From: Acidobacteriaceae bacterium dw_441
Lineage (GTDB): Bacteria; Acidobacteriota; Terriglobia; Terriglobales; Acidobacteriaceae
Reading direction: 5' to 3'
Length of the DNA: 64,000 bases
Assembly (NCBI GenBank): GCA_018449715.1
Contig: JAAVVA010000002.1
Location: forward strand, 124,001-188,000
Part shown: piece after piece, positions 53,484-62,447 of the stretch
Position numbering within the stretch: the stretch's first letter is position 1
Layout of the letters: every line of letters starts with the position of its first letter
Notes under the pieces: generated by a model
What the model saw: the letters and a program-made list of their open reading frames with translations, nothing else
What the model was told of the DNA's origin: nothing
The model's database searches: none
Program-made: the position numbers and the translations under genes

Positions 53484-56400
53484 TTAGAAGTTGAACTTCA
53501 CTCCAAACTCCATCGTGCGGTTTTCCGAAACGACGGAAGAGATCCTTCCAAGAGTGGAAGTATTGGTGACCGAAGCTCCAGGAGCGCCGAAGTTAGGATG
53601 GTTGAAGGTGTTGAAGGCTTCGGCACGAAGCTGAAGCCTGTACTCTCTCCAGATGGTCGTGTTCTTGGTCAGGTTCATGTCCCAGTTCTGGTAACCGGGC
53701 CCCCGCAGCATGTTGTATGCGGAGGTTCCATAGGTGAAGTTCGGAGGCGCAGTAAAGGCGGCTGGATTGAACCACTGGTCCTTCGTTTTGTGGGACGGGT
53801 AAAGAGGGACTCCCGGTACAACATTCGCGCGTCCGCTTACGAGGCCGACAGGATTACCCGGAGCGGTGTAGCTGACGGAGAATGGCGTTCCCTCCTGGAA
53901 TGCGGTGATTCCAGAGATCTGCCAACCACTCACGATCCTGTTGACGAATGCATTGGCAGTCCCGAGCAACAGGTGCCCCTGGCCAATAGGCAACCCATAG
54001 GAGTAGCTAACCCGGAACGTAATGGGAGCGATATTGCCAATATTTCCGTAAGAGTCGCCGATATTTGCAGGGTCCTCGAACGTCTCCAGTCCCAGCATCC
54101 TTTCCCACTGGAACTCAGCGTTGACCATGAACCCATTGCTGTAGCGCTTATGGACTCCGGCCTGCAGAGAGTTCATCGTGGTGTGATACATCGGCTCAAA
54201 TACGTAGCTGATTGTGGAGAAGGGTTGGACAGGACGGCGAGATTGAACAACACCCGGAGCCGGAGGAGGAAGGTTGATATCCCGGCTCGCAGAGCCGCCA
54301 GAGTTGTTCAGGTGGATATTGCGCTGACCGACATAACCGACATGGATGTCCAGACCCTTCGAGAACTGGTGTTCCACAGCCAGGTTGTACTGTTCGGTAT
54401 AGGGAGCGACCGTGGAGTGCTGCGCAGTGACAGAGGGGTTGGCCGCGAAGGCTCCCGTGCTCGAAAACGGCGCATACATGGTGAAGGCAGGAACCGTGCC
54501 GCTCGGTTGCGAGAAGCTTTGCGAGCTCGTGAAGGGATAGCCCGAAGAAGAGCCCTGCTCAATATACTGCGAGGGAATCATGTTGAAGAAGAGGCCAAAC
54601 GCACCGCGTACCACGGTGTTCGGCAGCATCTGATAGGAAAAGCCGAAACGTGGAGCGATGTTCGTCTTCGCCAGTCCCAGATAGCTGAAGACATTCGACG
54701 GCAAGCCGACCGAGGACGCCAGCACCGTGTTCGGAATGAAAGCAGGGATAACCGAGGTGGGGTAGGTCTTGGCGAAGATGACGACCTTCTTCACCTCGGG
54801 AACATAGAGAGAGTTTTGACCGTAGGGATTCTCTTGAAACACCTGCAGGTCATAACGAATACCGGCATTGATCGTCAGCTTGGGTATCGGCTTGAAGTCA
54901 TCCTGAACATACATGCCGTACTGGCTTGAGAAGTTCCTGGTGACAGTGTTCGCTGGGAGCGAGTTCCCCGTCGAAGCAGGATATCCCAGCAGGAAGTCCG
55001 CATAGGCGTTGCCTGTATAGCGGCCATTGAACGAAAAGCTTCCCGTGTTTGAACCAGCATTATCGTTTCTATCGAAGAGGAAGGAGAACCCTGCCTTGAT
55101 GGTGTGTCTCGCCAGAACCTTCGTCACCGAGGTATTAATCTGTTCGTCCTGCTCGAGTCCCTTCGACCCGCCTTCGCCCGGCGATGCAATGTTGGTAATG
55201 GAGATTCCCGGAGAGCCCGGGATCAACTCTGTACCAAGCCCGGGGATGATCGAGGACCAATCGGTCTTATTGTTCTGCGGGATGCGATAGATCGGCAGAT
55301 GGAAGTAGGAGGCAGACGTATCCCAGATCAGGGTTGGAGAGAAGGTGTGGGTCCAGCCAACGATGAAATTGGTATTGTGTTCTCCATCCTGGGACATGCC
55401 TCCGGACAAGCTCGAAGTGCCTACGTCAGGATTTGGACCGTAGTTGCCCTTCATGAACGTTCCACGGATCTGATTCTTTTCGTTGATCCTGTGATCGAGG
55501 CGAAGCGAGAAGCGAGTAGCGTTATCCGTAAACGGTACAAGCTCCACCGTATTGACGCCGATCCCAGGCTTGGTGGGCATCGGGTAGAGCATCTTCTGCA
55601 GTTGGAGATCCACCGTATTGAGCATGCTTTGCGGAATCACGTTTCCGGCGAAGGCCTGTCCTGTCAGCGGATTGATGATCGGATCGCTGATCTCGGAGAA
55701 ATTACCTTGCCGCTCCAGCACGGTTGGCTGCTGACTGCTAACCGTGGCAGCCTGCGTCAGCTTGTACCCTTCATACGCAAAGAAGAAGAAGGAACGATCC
55801 TTACCGTTATAGATTTTTGGAATATAGATGGGACCGTTAACATTCCCGCCATACTCATTGCGCTGGTACGCCGGACGCGGTTGCCCGCCGGCGAAGTAGC
55901 TCTTTGCAGCGGTGCCCTTGCTCCGGTTGAACTCCAGAAGCTCTCCGTGCAATTGATTTCCACCGCTCTTGCTGGCGACGATCACCTGGGCCGCCTGGGC
56001 GAACTCAGCAGAACCACCCGAGGTAATCATCTTGAACTCGGAGATTGCATCGAGCGGAGGTACCTCGCCCTGGCCGCGTTGCAAGCTGATCTGCATGTTG
56101 GTAACGCCGTCCAGCGTGAAGCCGACACCGCCGTAGGAGTTGCGCTGCGCCCCGCCAATCGAGAAGGTCACGCCTCTGTTAGGAATCGTGTCCTGCGCCG
56201 TAGCGGAGATCGCCTACACTCCGGGGATAAGCTGCAACAGACCGATGATGCTCAAATGGCTATTCAGCGGCGTGTTCTGCAGCGTCTGACTGTCGATCAC
56301 CAGGCCTACGGCAGAGTTCTCCGTTTGCAGCACAGGACTGTCGGAGTTGACCGTAATAGTCTGCTGCTCCGAGCCAATCTCGAGCTTGGCATGAATCTGT

Positions 56401-56792
56401 ACGACCTGATCGATCGCAAGCACGATGTTGTTTTGCTGAAAGGTTTTGAAACCGGCTTTGTCGATCGTGATCGTGTAGCTTCCAGGGTGCAGCTGCGGAA
56501 CACTGTAGGAGCCGCGATCGGAGGAGGTCACAGTGCGAACTTCGTTCGTATCCAGCTGACGGATCGAAATGGTTGCTCCGGCCAGAGAAGCTCCACTGGC
56601 ATCGGTCACATCACCAGTGATCGATCCCGTAATTCCCTGTCCGAATGCTGCTGTTGCCGACACCAGGGCAAATATTCCCCACAAACAGGCAAAAAGAGAA
56701 AAGCTCCTCCTTGCTCTCTTCGTTAAAAATTTCCCTGACGGATTTAATTGCGGTGACCTATCCCGTTTCAAATTGAGAAACCAATGCTCCAT
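53484..56792 (-). pseudogene. Oar-like TonB-dependent receptor with in-frame amber stop
   Basis: The full frame (about 1,100 codons) has a good Shine-Dalgarno (AGAGAGGAAA), a signal peptide ending AFGQ and a carboxypeptidase-regulatory domain (GITGSITGDVTDASGASL). The plug then reaches LLQLIPGV, and codon 193 is TAG (56214-56216). Reading continues in the same frame with AISATAQDTIPNRG and a complete plug and barrel ending EFGVKFNF. No base is gained or lost. The stop lies in the conserved plug loop. It is either an authentic inactivating mutation (one change from CAG or similar), a sequencing error or a read-through site. An ATG or GTG near 56171 could not give an exported protein. Confidence 0.8.
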
Positions 56793-57396
56793 GACTTTCC
56801 TCTCTCCGTTTTGTCAACGTAGGCCTGATCTGCCTAAAAGTGCATAAGTATGCCGCGAGTATGTCGGTCGCTCCAATACTCCGCAAGGTGTGCTCAAGTG
56901 CATAGATTTCTCACCCCTCATGGGAGGGCGTCTAAGGCCTTGCAATCAGAGATTTCATGCGGGAAAGGTCAACGACCCTACACGGACCTCCGATGGAGGT
57001 GTGGGATTCAGTGGACACTTCATTCATCGCGAAGACTGAGCCTGACTTCGTGAAAGGTCCTTCACGTCGACTCAAGGAGCGCTCATCGCGCTGAGGGGAT
57101 GCGTTGGCTTCCTGATGGAGTACAGCCCGCACCTATAGAGCGACAGCTCATCCTATATATAGATACAGACCGTATTGGAGGACAGGCGAGCCTGTTCGCT
57201 CGATGGATTCACCGAGCTGTAATCTTTCAGCGTTCGCGGCCAAAATCCCCAGTGGCCAACGCGAATCGGTACGTTCATTCACTGCCGCAATCCGGTATCT
57301 CACACTCGTGTAGAGCGACCAAAGTCGATTGATTGACGATGCATTCATATAAAAGCCGTACATTCATCGAAGTAGTCAGAACTCGAAAGACGTATC
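56793..57396. promoter_or_regulatory. 600-base divergent regulatory region
   Basis: No protein-like frame. It separates the receptor and hydrolase genes from the winged-helix regulator. It holds perfect inverted repeats ACCTCC-GAT-GGAGGT (56986-57000), GCATA-AG-TATGC (56842-56853) and TAGGC-N7-GCCTA (56820-56836). There is also a TATATATA tract near 57155 and a TATAAA -10 candidate (57348-57353) with a weak -35 for the regulator gene. Any of these could bind the regulator. Confidence 0.5.
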
Positions 57397-58842
57397 ATGC
57401 GTGTCTTGGAATCACCCTCAAAGACTCCCGCGGAATACGCTCAAGCCCCAAGCCACGCAAACGTTCTTGGTGTAATCAACGCAGACGATCCTCGCCTGCA
57501 GCTTACCCAACGTATAGCCGCAAGTGGGAGCCTCGGGCGATCGCGGCTGTTGGTCCGTTTTCTGCAGTACGTCGTAGAAAGGCATGTCAGCAATCGCTCT
57601 GACGAGATCACCGAACAGCAGATCGGTGTCCATGTCTTTGGCCGACCGGGAGACTACGATCCGGGCGAAGATAATATTGTTCGAAGCTACGCCCGTACCC
57701 TTCGCGATCGCATTCAGAAATATTTTGAAACAGAGGGACTCGAGGAGGAGTTACTCCTCGAAATTCCACGCGGAGGATATGAACCGTTTTTTACTTCGAG
57801 ATCGAAGGCTCTCGAAGCGGTTCTGGACGGAGTTATCGCATCCTCCGAGCCCAACCTGCTCGTTGTATCCGAAGATTCGGAAGAACCGAATGTACAGGAA
57901 ACCCCGGTTCCCGCAGGCTCGACAGCCTCTGGCAGAGGGAATTTCCTAAACGGCCTGGAAAAGTTCTTCAACTTTAAGCAACTGCTTACACTTGGCATCG
58001 GTGGGATCTTCGGAATCGGCTTAACGCTCCTGATCCTGCGAGGAAATCTCCTGCTGTCTCCTGACCAGGAAGCCACACGTGTTCTATGGCGCCAGCTCTT
58101 CAACAAAGATCGAGACACGTTCGTTGTGCCTTCCGACAATGGGCTCGTCATCCTGCAGGGACTGATCCCGAGTCCTCTGCCTCTGAACTCCTATGTCGAT
58201 GGAAGCTATCGAGCAAAGATTCAATCGGATGACTCCTGGGGAGTAAAGAGACTTTTGATACTTGCCTCGAAACGCTACACCAATGTGACCGACCTGGATT
58301 TCGTTGCGCATTTGGCACAGTTCAACGACGTGGTGCCAGAGCACATGATGATTCGCTTTGCTCGCGATCTCCGCATGGACGACCTACGGTCCAGCAATGC
58401 AATCCTGCTCGGCTCCATCCAATCGAATCCGTGGGTTCAGCTCTTCCAACCTCAAATGCACTTTCGTTTTCGTTTCGACAGGAATATCGATAAGGAACTC
58501 GTCATTACGAACGAGTCTCCCAGGCCAGGAGAAGCCCCGCTCTACACCCACCTTGGCGACCAACATACGTATGGGGTCATCGCATACTTGCCGAATCTCA
58601 ATGCAACAGATCATGTTCTGATTGTTGCTGGCGTCAATATGGCCGGAACGCAGGCGGCGGGAGCAGTGCTGCTGAATCCCAGCCTCATCGCGCCAACTCT
58701 TGAGCGCGCTCGAACCTCACACGGCGATCTTCAGCAATTTGAGCTCCTGATCGAATCCGATAACGTCGCGACCAATGCTTCGATCCCCCACATTGTCGCA
58801 GAGCGTATTGGGCCAGTCTCCCAAAGTAGCGAAGGGCGTTAA
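57397..58842 (+). CDS. Membrane-anchored winged-helix regulator
   Basis: 481 residues. Residues about 45-131 form the winged-helix-type domain seen in many acidobacterial regulators: RLLVRFLQYVVERHV, ITEQQIGVHVFGR, DPGEDNIVRSYARTLRDRIQKYF and LEIPRGGYEPFF. A linker of about 65 residues precedes one membrane helix (196-216). The 260-residue C-terminal part would be outside the cytoplasm and has no motif I recognise. The topology resembles ToxR/CadC one-component regulators. It is divergent from the receptor and phosphoesterase cluster and is its likely regulator. Confidence 0.75.
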   Translation: MRVLESPSKTPAEYAQAPSHANVLGVINADDPRLQLTQRIAASGSLGRSRLLVRFLQYVVERHVSNRSDEITEQQIGVHVFGRPGDYDPGEDNIVRSYARTLRDRIQKYFETEGLEEELLLEIPRGGYEPFFTSRSKALEAVLDGVIASSEPNLLVVSEDSEEPNVQETPVPAGSTASGRGNFLNGLEKFFNFKQLLTLGIGGIFGIGLTLLILRGNLLLSPDQEATRVLWRQLFNKDRDTFVVPSDNGLVILQGLIPSPLPLNSYVDGSYRAKIQSDDSWGVKRLLILASKRYTNVTDLDFVAHLAQFNDVVPEHMMIRFARDLRMDDLRSSNAILLGSIQSNPWVQLFQPQMHFRFRFDRNIDKELVITNESPRPGEAPLYTHLGDQHTYGVIAYLPNLNATDHVLIVAGVNMAGTQAAGAVLLNPSLIAPTLERARTSHGDLQQFELLIESDNVATNASIPHIVAERIGPVSQSSEGR

Positions 58843-59008
58843 CTCAACGGACGGCCCCTAAATCGCGTACAGGTTCGTGTGGTCCCCAGCTTCCACTGGC
58901 TGCTCAGTTATACTCTTCTAACGATCTGATAAAGGGGAGTCAGCCGATTACGCAAGCCGGCAACAGTCGTCTTCCACAAATCGCAGTCAGCGCTATTGTG
59001 GACAAGTA

Positions 59009-59040
59009 AATTGCCCCTCTTGACAAATTTAATTGCCCCT
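59009..59040. repeat. Direct repeat AATTGCCCCT before ssb
   Basis: Identical 10-mers at 59009-59018 and 59031-59040 (22-base period, about two helical turns). A perfect TTGACA (59020-59025) lies between them, and the ssb start is at 59058. They may be regulator sites; no clear -10 follows. Confidence 0.4.
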
Positions 59041-59057
59041 GAACACGGAGTATTCGC

Positions 59058-59534
59058 ATGGCAAAAGGCGTAAATAAGGTATTTCTTCTCGGCAACGTGG
59101 GTAAAGACCCCGAGATCCGGGCCACCCCGGGCGGCGTCACCGTCGCAACCTTCTCCCTGGCGACGGCCGAGCGCGCAAAGGATTCAAGCGGCAACTGGGC
59201 CGACAAGACCGAGTGGCACAATCTGGTCGCCTTCAACCGCACCGCCGAGATCGTTCGCGACTACGTGAAGAAGGGGACCCAGATCTTCGTCGAGGGCCGC
59301 ATCCAGACCCGTTCGTGGGACGACAAGACCTCGGGCGAAAAGAAGTATCGTACCGAGATTCTGGTCAACGACCTGAGCCTGCTCGGCGGAGGCGGTGGTG
59401 GTGGACGCAGTGAAGGCGCAGCATCGGGCGGAGGCTATTCGCGCTCGAACACTGCCAGCTTCGATCAGCGCACCCCGGCCTCGCAAACCGACTATGCCGA
59501 CCAGGGCATCACGGACGACGACATTCCCTTCTAA
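59058..59534 (+). CDS. ssb: Single-stranded DNA-binding protein
   Basis: A 158-residue SSB. The OB-fold domain covers residues 1-110 (MAKGVNKVFLLGNVGKDPEI, TEWHNLVAFNRTAEI, GTQIFVEGRIQTRSW). A Gly/Ser-rich linker (about 112-135) leads to the acidic tail DDDIPF, the site that recruits replication and repair partners. The start has CGGAG upstream. It is followed by two zinc-ribbon genes on the same strand. Confidence 0.95.
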   Translation: MAKGVNKVFLLGNVGKDPEIRATPGGVTVATFSLATAERAKDSSGNWADKTEWHNLVAFNRTAEIVRDYVKKGTQIFVEGRIQTRSWDDKTSGEKKYRTEILVNDLSLLGGGGGGGRSEGAASGGGYSRSNTASFDQRTPASQTDYADQGITDDDIPF

Positions 59535-59553
59535 AGGATAAGGAACGCTTCCA

Positions 59554-60234
59554 ATGGAATGTGCTGTCTGCGCCACTCCATTAGCAAGGCATCTTCGTTT
59601 CTGCACGAACTGCGGGGCGGCAGCGCCGCCGGAGATACCATGCGCGGCCTGCGGACTTCCGATGGACCGGCAGAAGAGCTTTTGCTCACACTGCGGTTCC
59701 AGACAACCTGAATCTTCCATAACCGGGGGAGCCACGGCTACAACAGCCGCTGTTCCCCCGGCTGCTTCTGAGCCCACGAAGCGCTCCCCCCTCTTCGAAG
59801 AACCTCAGCTGACCGCCTCCATCCCCACCACCGACGGCATCCGGATGCCCGGAACCGCCCGTCGCACCGTCTGGCTGGTGGCAGCCGCCTTCCTTCTGCT
59901 CTACGGCGCCTATCTTGCGCAGGGATGGTACCGGGCGCGACTGGTACAGCGCGCGACCAATCCGCTGGCGGAGGCGGTCTCGGCGCAGGTCGTCGCCGAG
60001 CAGGTTCGGCTGGAGCTGTCACGCGACCCCGTCACGGGAAAAGAACCGGTGCATATCGTTGCGGAAGGCGCCGGACTCCTGCTCGAAGGGCAGTGCTCCA
60101 GCAAGGCCGCGCGGGCGCTGGTTCGTCAGTATGCCGAAAAAACTGTTGCTGGACGCTTACGCCTGATCGACAATTTGACCGTCGTCTCCCCGCTCCTTTC
60201 TGGACATCACAAACTCCGCACGAGTACGAGGTAA
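59554..60234 (+). CDS. Double zinc-ribbon membrane protein
   Basis: 226 residues. Two zinc ribbons open the protein: Cys3/6/17/20 and Cys30/33/44/47. A linker with Ala/Pro follows, then one membrane helix (about 108-125). The C-terminal 90 residues (EAVSAQVVAEQVRLELSRDP onward) resemble a small exported alpha/beta domain. It starts 19 bases after ssb and ends four bases before the LemA gene, so co-transcription is likely. The function is unknown. Confidence 0.7.
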   Translation: MECAVCATPLARHLRFCTNCGAAAPPEIPCAACGLPMDRQKSFCSHCGSRQPESSITGGATATTAAVPPAASEPTKRSPLFEEPQLTASIPTTDGIRMPGTARRTVWLVAAAFLLLYGAYLAQGWYRARLVQRATNPLAEAVSAQVVAEQVRLELSRDPVTGKEPVHIVAEGAGLLLEGQCSSKAARALVRQYAEKTVAGRLRLIDNLTVVSPLLSGHHKLRTSTR

Positions 60235-60238
60235 GCCG

Positions 60239-61009
60239 ATGTATCTGATCCTGCTTCTATTGGCTGTTATCGCTTTTTTTGTACTGCGTTCCTACAATTC
60301 CATGCGGCACCACATGGAAAATCTCAAGGAGAGCCTCTCCAACATTTCCGTCGTCACCAGCAAAAAGGTCAGTCTGATCAATCAGTTGATCGACATCGTG
60401 AAGAACTACGCGGAGTCGGAGAAGTTCGTGATGCTGAAGGTCTCTTCCGACACGGTGCAGGGAGTCCAGCAGGCCACCTCTCTCTCAGGAACCGTGATCG
60501 CCGACATCGGCAGAACAGCGCAGCGTTTTCCGGAGCTGAAGTCGAACCAGCAGTACAACATGCTGATGGACGCGTTGCAGAGGACCGAGCAGGAAGTTCA
60601 GAACGCCCGCACCGCCTACAACCACAACGCCAAGGTCTACAACACGGCACGCACTTCAATCCCGACGGTCTTCTATGCCTCCCCTCTCGGCTTTGGTGAG
60701 GCGCAGTACCTCAGCATCAGCACCACCGAAGACCCCGAGATGCGCGTTCAGAAGTCGATGATCTCTGACGACTCCGAGCGTCTGAACGAGCTTCTGGGGA
60801 AGGCAGGGCGCAAGGCGATGGACTCCGCGAAGGCGCTCACGGAGCAGGGCAAGGCGCTTGCGGAAAAAGGTGTGACCGCCGTGCAGCAGAAGACCCAGAC
60901 CGTTCAGGAAGGACTGGTCTGCCCGTCCTGCGGCTCGTCCGCGGCCACAGCAACAACCTTCTGCGGAGACTGCGGAGCGCGCCTCGCTCCGGCAGTCCAG
61001 TCGAACTGA
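60239..61009 (+). CDS. LemA-family protein with C-terminal zinc ribbon
   Basis: 256 residues. A membrane helix (residues 2-18) is followed by the LemA four-helix domain, with YNSMRHHMENLKESLSNI and the characteristic LKSNQQYNMLMDALQRTEQ and ARTAYNHNAKVYNT. The C-terminus carries a zinc ribbon CPSCG...CGDCGARL, not usual for LemA. LemA proteins are widespread membrane-associated helical bundles of uncertain role. It is coupled to the double zinc-ribbon gene before it. Confidence 0.85.
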   Translation: MYLILLLLAVIAFFVLRSYNSMRHHMENLKESLSNISVVTSKKVSLINQLIDIVKNYAESEKFVMLKVSSDTVQGVQQATSLSGTVIADIGRTAQRFPELKSNQQYNMLMDALQRTEQEVQNARTAYNHNAKVYNTARTSIPTVFYASPLGFGEAQYLSISTTEDPEMRVQKSMISDDSERLNELLGKAGRKAMDSAKALTEQGKALAEKGVTAVQQKTQTVQEGLVCPSCGSSAATATTFCGDCGARLAPAVQSN

Positions 61010-61012
61010 TCC

Positions 61013-61855
61013 TTAGAACACAAGCCTCGCGCTGGCTGCGAACGCGTGGTTATACGTATGGAAGCTGGTCGCAGCTGTCTGAAACCCCACGCCGAGCGTA
61101 ATCCCCAGACGGCTCTGCGTCTCGGTGGGGCGAATCGGAATCCTCCCCACCATCAGCCCCGGAGCCAGAAACACCTGCGTCTTTCCATCGCGCGTGCCTC
61201 CGAGGTAGCTGGTCGAGTTGATCTCCAGCTGCGGATAATAGAACTTCCCGACCCTGTACTGCGCGACCGAATTCCAGTGAATCGTCCTGCCGCTGGTCGC
61301 TGTCCCCGAGGTCGGCAGTCCTCCCCCGAGCGAGGTCATCAGGTCCAGCCTGCCGAATCCCTTCCCCGCCAGCAGCGTCGGGGTCAGCACCGAGCTGGGC
61401 GTGCCGTTCTTGTGACTTCCCGTCGGGATATTCCACGAGAGCGCTGCGCTCACCACATAGTTGCCCTTCTTCTCCGGACGCGACAGGAAGCGGTACTTGC
61501 CCAGCAGGGTCATGTCGCCAATGCCGTCCCGTTCGCCGTCGCCGCGCTGCATATAGCCGGGAACGAAGATGTCCACCTGCGTCCTGGCAAAGGGGATCAG
61601 GTTGAAGCCCTTGCCTCCCCCCATGTTCCAGTTGCTCGCTCCGGTCGCGGTCTTCTGCCGGATGAAGTCGGCACGGTAGACCTGCGCCAGCATCGGGAAC
61701 GGAGAGAACATGGGGACCGCCCACTTGGGCTGTTCGGCCTGCGTCTTCGTCGCGCGGGCGCTCCAGTCGGAGGCGAAGTTTCTGAGGAAGGTGCCCTGCG
61801 CTTCGGCCACGGTGTTTAGGGCCAGCAGGAGCAGCGGAATGAAAACTCTGTGCAA
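61013..61855 (-). CDS. Outer-membrane beta-barrel protein, transporter-like
   Basis: 280 residues with a signal peptide ending AEAQ (residue 20). The mature part is an alternating beta pattern (DMTLLGKYRFLSRPEKKGNY, VVSAALSWNIPTGS, DLMTSLGGGLPTSG, SRLGITLGVGFQTA) ending ASARLVF with a terminal Phe. It resembles the MetA-pathway phenol-degradation/OmpW-like outer-membrane barrels. It is convergent with the LemA gene (3-base gap). The substrate is unknown. Confidence 0.7.
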   Translation of the reverse strand: MHRVFIPLLLLALNTVAEAQGTFLRNFASDWSARATKTQAEQPKWAVPMFSPFPMLAQVYRADFIRQKTATGASNWNMGGGKGFNLIPFARTQVDIFVPGYMQRGDGERDGIGDMTLLGKYRFLSRPEKKGNYVVSAALSWNIPTGSHKNGTPSSVLTPTLLAGKGFGRLDLMTSLGGGLPTSGTATSGRTIHWNSVAQYRVGKFYYPQLEINSTSYLGGTRDGKTQVFLAPGLMVGRIPIRPTETQSRLGITLGVGFQTAATSFHTYNHAFAASARLVF

Positions 61856-62018
61856 ACAATGACTCCTTCTATCCCGTTGCGTATTTCGATCAGAAAAGAA
61901 GAGAAACCACCGGAGTCATAGCCCAGGCTGATAATCAACTGATTCTATCCTGCGGCTTCAGCAGGAGAAAACCCTCCGGCCTTTACTTCGAAGAAACCTG
62001 CGCAGGCCGCCAACCAGC

Positions 62019-62024
62019 TACACT
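62019..62024 (+). promoter_or_regulatory. -10-like box for leaderless cyaY
   Basis: TACACT ends six bases before the ATG at 62031. There is no Shine-Dalgarno. Confidence 0.45.
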
Positions 62025-62030
62025 ATCTTC

Positions 62031-62381
62031 ATGATCGACGAAACAACCTTCCGGCGCGAATCCGACAGCGCTCTCGAATCCCTGAAGCAGTCCCTCATCC
62101 GCGCCGAAGAGCAGAGCGACGCCGAAGAGATTCCCTTCGAGACCGAGGAGAAGAACGGCGTCCTCAACGTCCTCTTCGAGCACGACGGCAGCAAGTTCGT
62201 CTTCACCCCGAACACCCCCGTCCGCCAGATATGGATCTCGGCCCTGACCACCAGCTTCAAGCTCGACTGGTCTGAAGAGAGCCACTCCTTTGTGCTTTCG
62301 AAGACCGGTGAAGACCTCCAAAACCTCACCCAGAGGCTTCTGCAGGAACACCTCGGCGATTCCTCCATCACGCTCTCGTAG
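62031..62381 (+). CDS. cyaY: Frataxin/CyaY-family iron protein
   Basis: 116 residues with the frataxin fold pattern. The N-terminal acidic helix is TFRRESDSALESLKQSL. The sheet has NGVLNVLFEHDGSKFVFTPN, and TPVRQIWISALTTSFKLDW is the family signature (conserved Gln, Trp). CyaY binds Fe and modulates Fe-S cluster assembly on IscS. The acidic first helix, the putative iron surface, is preserved. It stands alone, without isc genes nearby. Confidence 0.85.
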   Translation: MIDETTFRRESDSALESLKQSLIRAEEQSDAEEIPFETEEKNGVLNVLFEHDGSKFVFTPNTPVRQIWISALTTSFKLDWSEESHSFVLSKTGEDLQNLTQRLLQEHLGDSSITLS

Positions 62382-62447
62382 CTCACCGCGACAATCTCCT
62401 GCCCGAAAAGGCTGAATGAATCCGCGGGATGTGTCACAATCCCACTA

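Noticed and set aside
56214-56216. TAG in the receptor as a pyrrolysine codon
   Set aside because: No pyrrolysine machinery is visible in the window, and TonB receptors are not known to use it. Mutation or sequence error is simpler.
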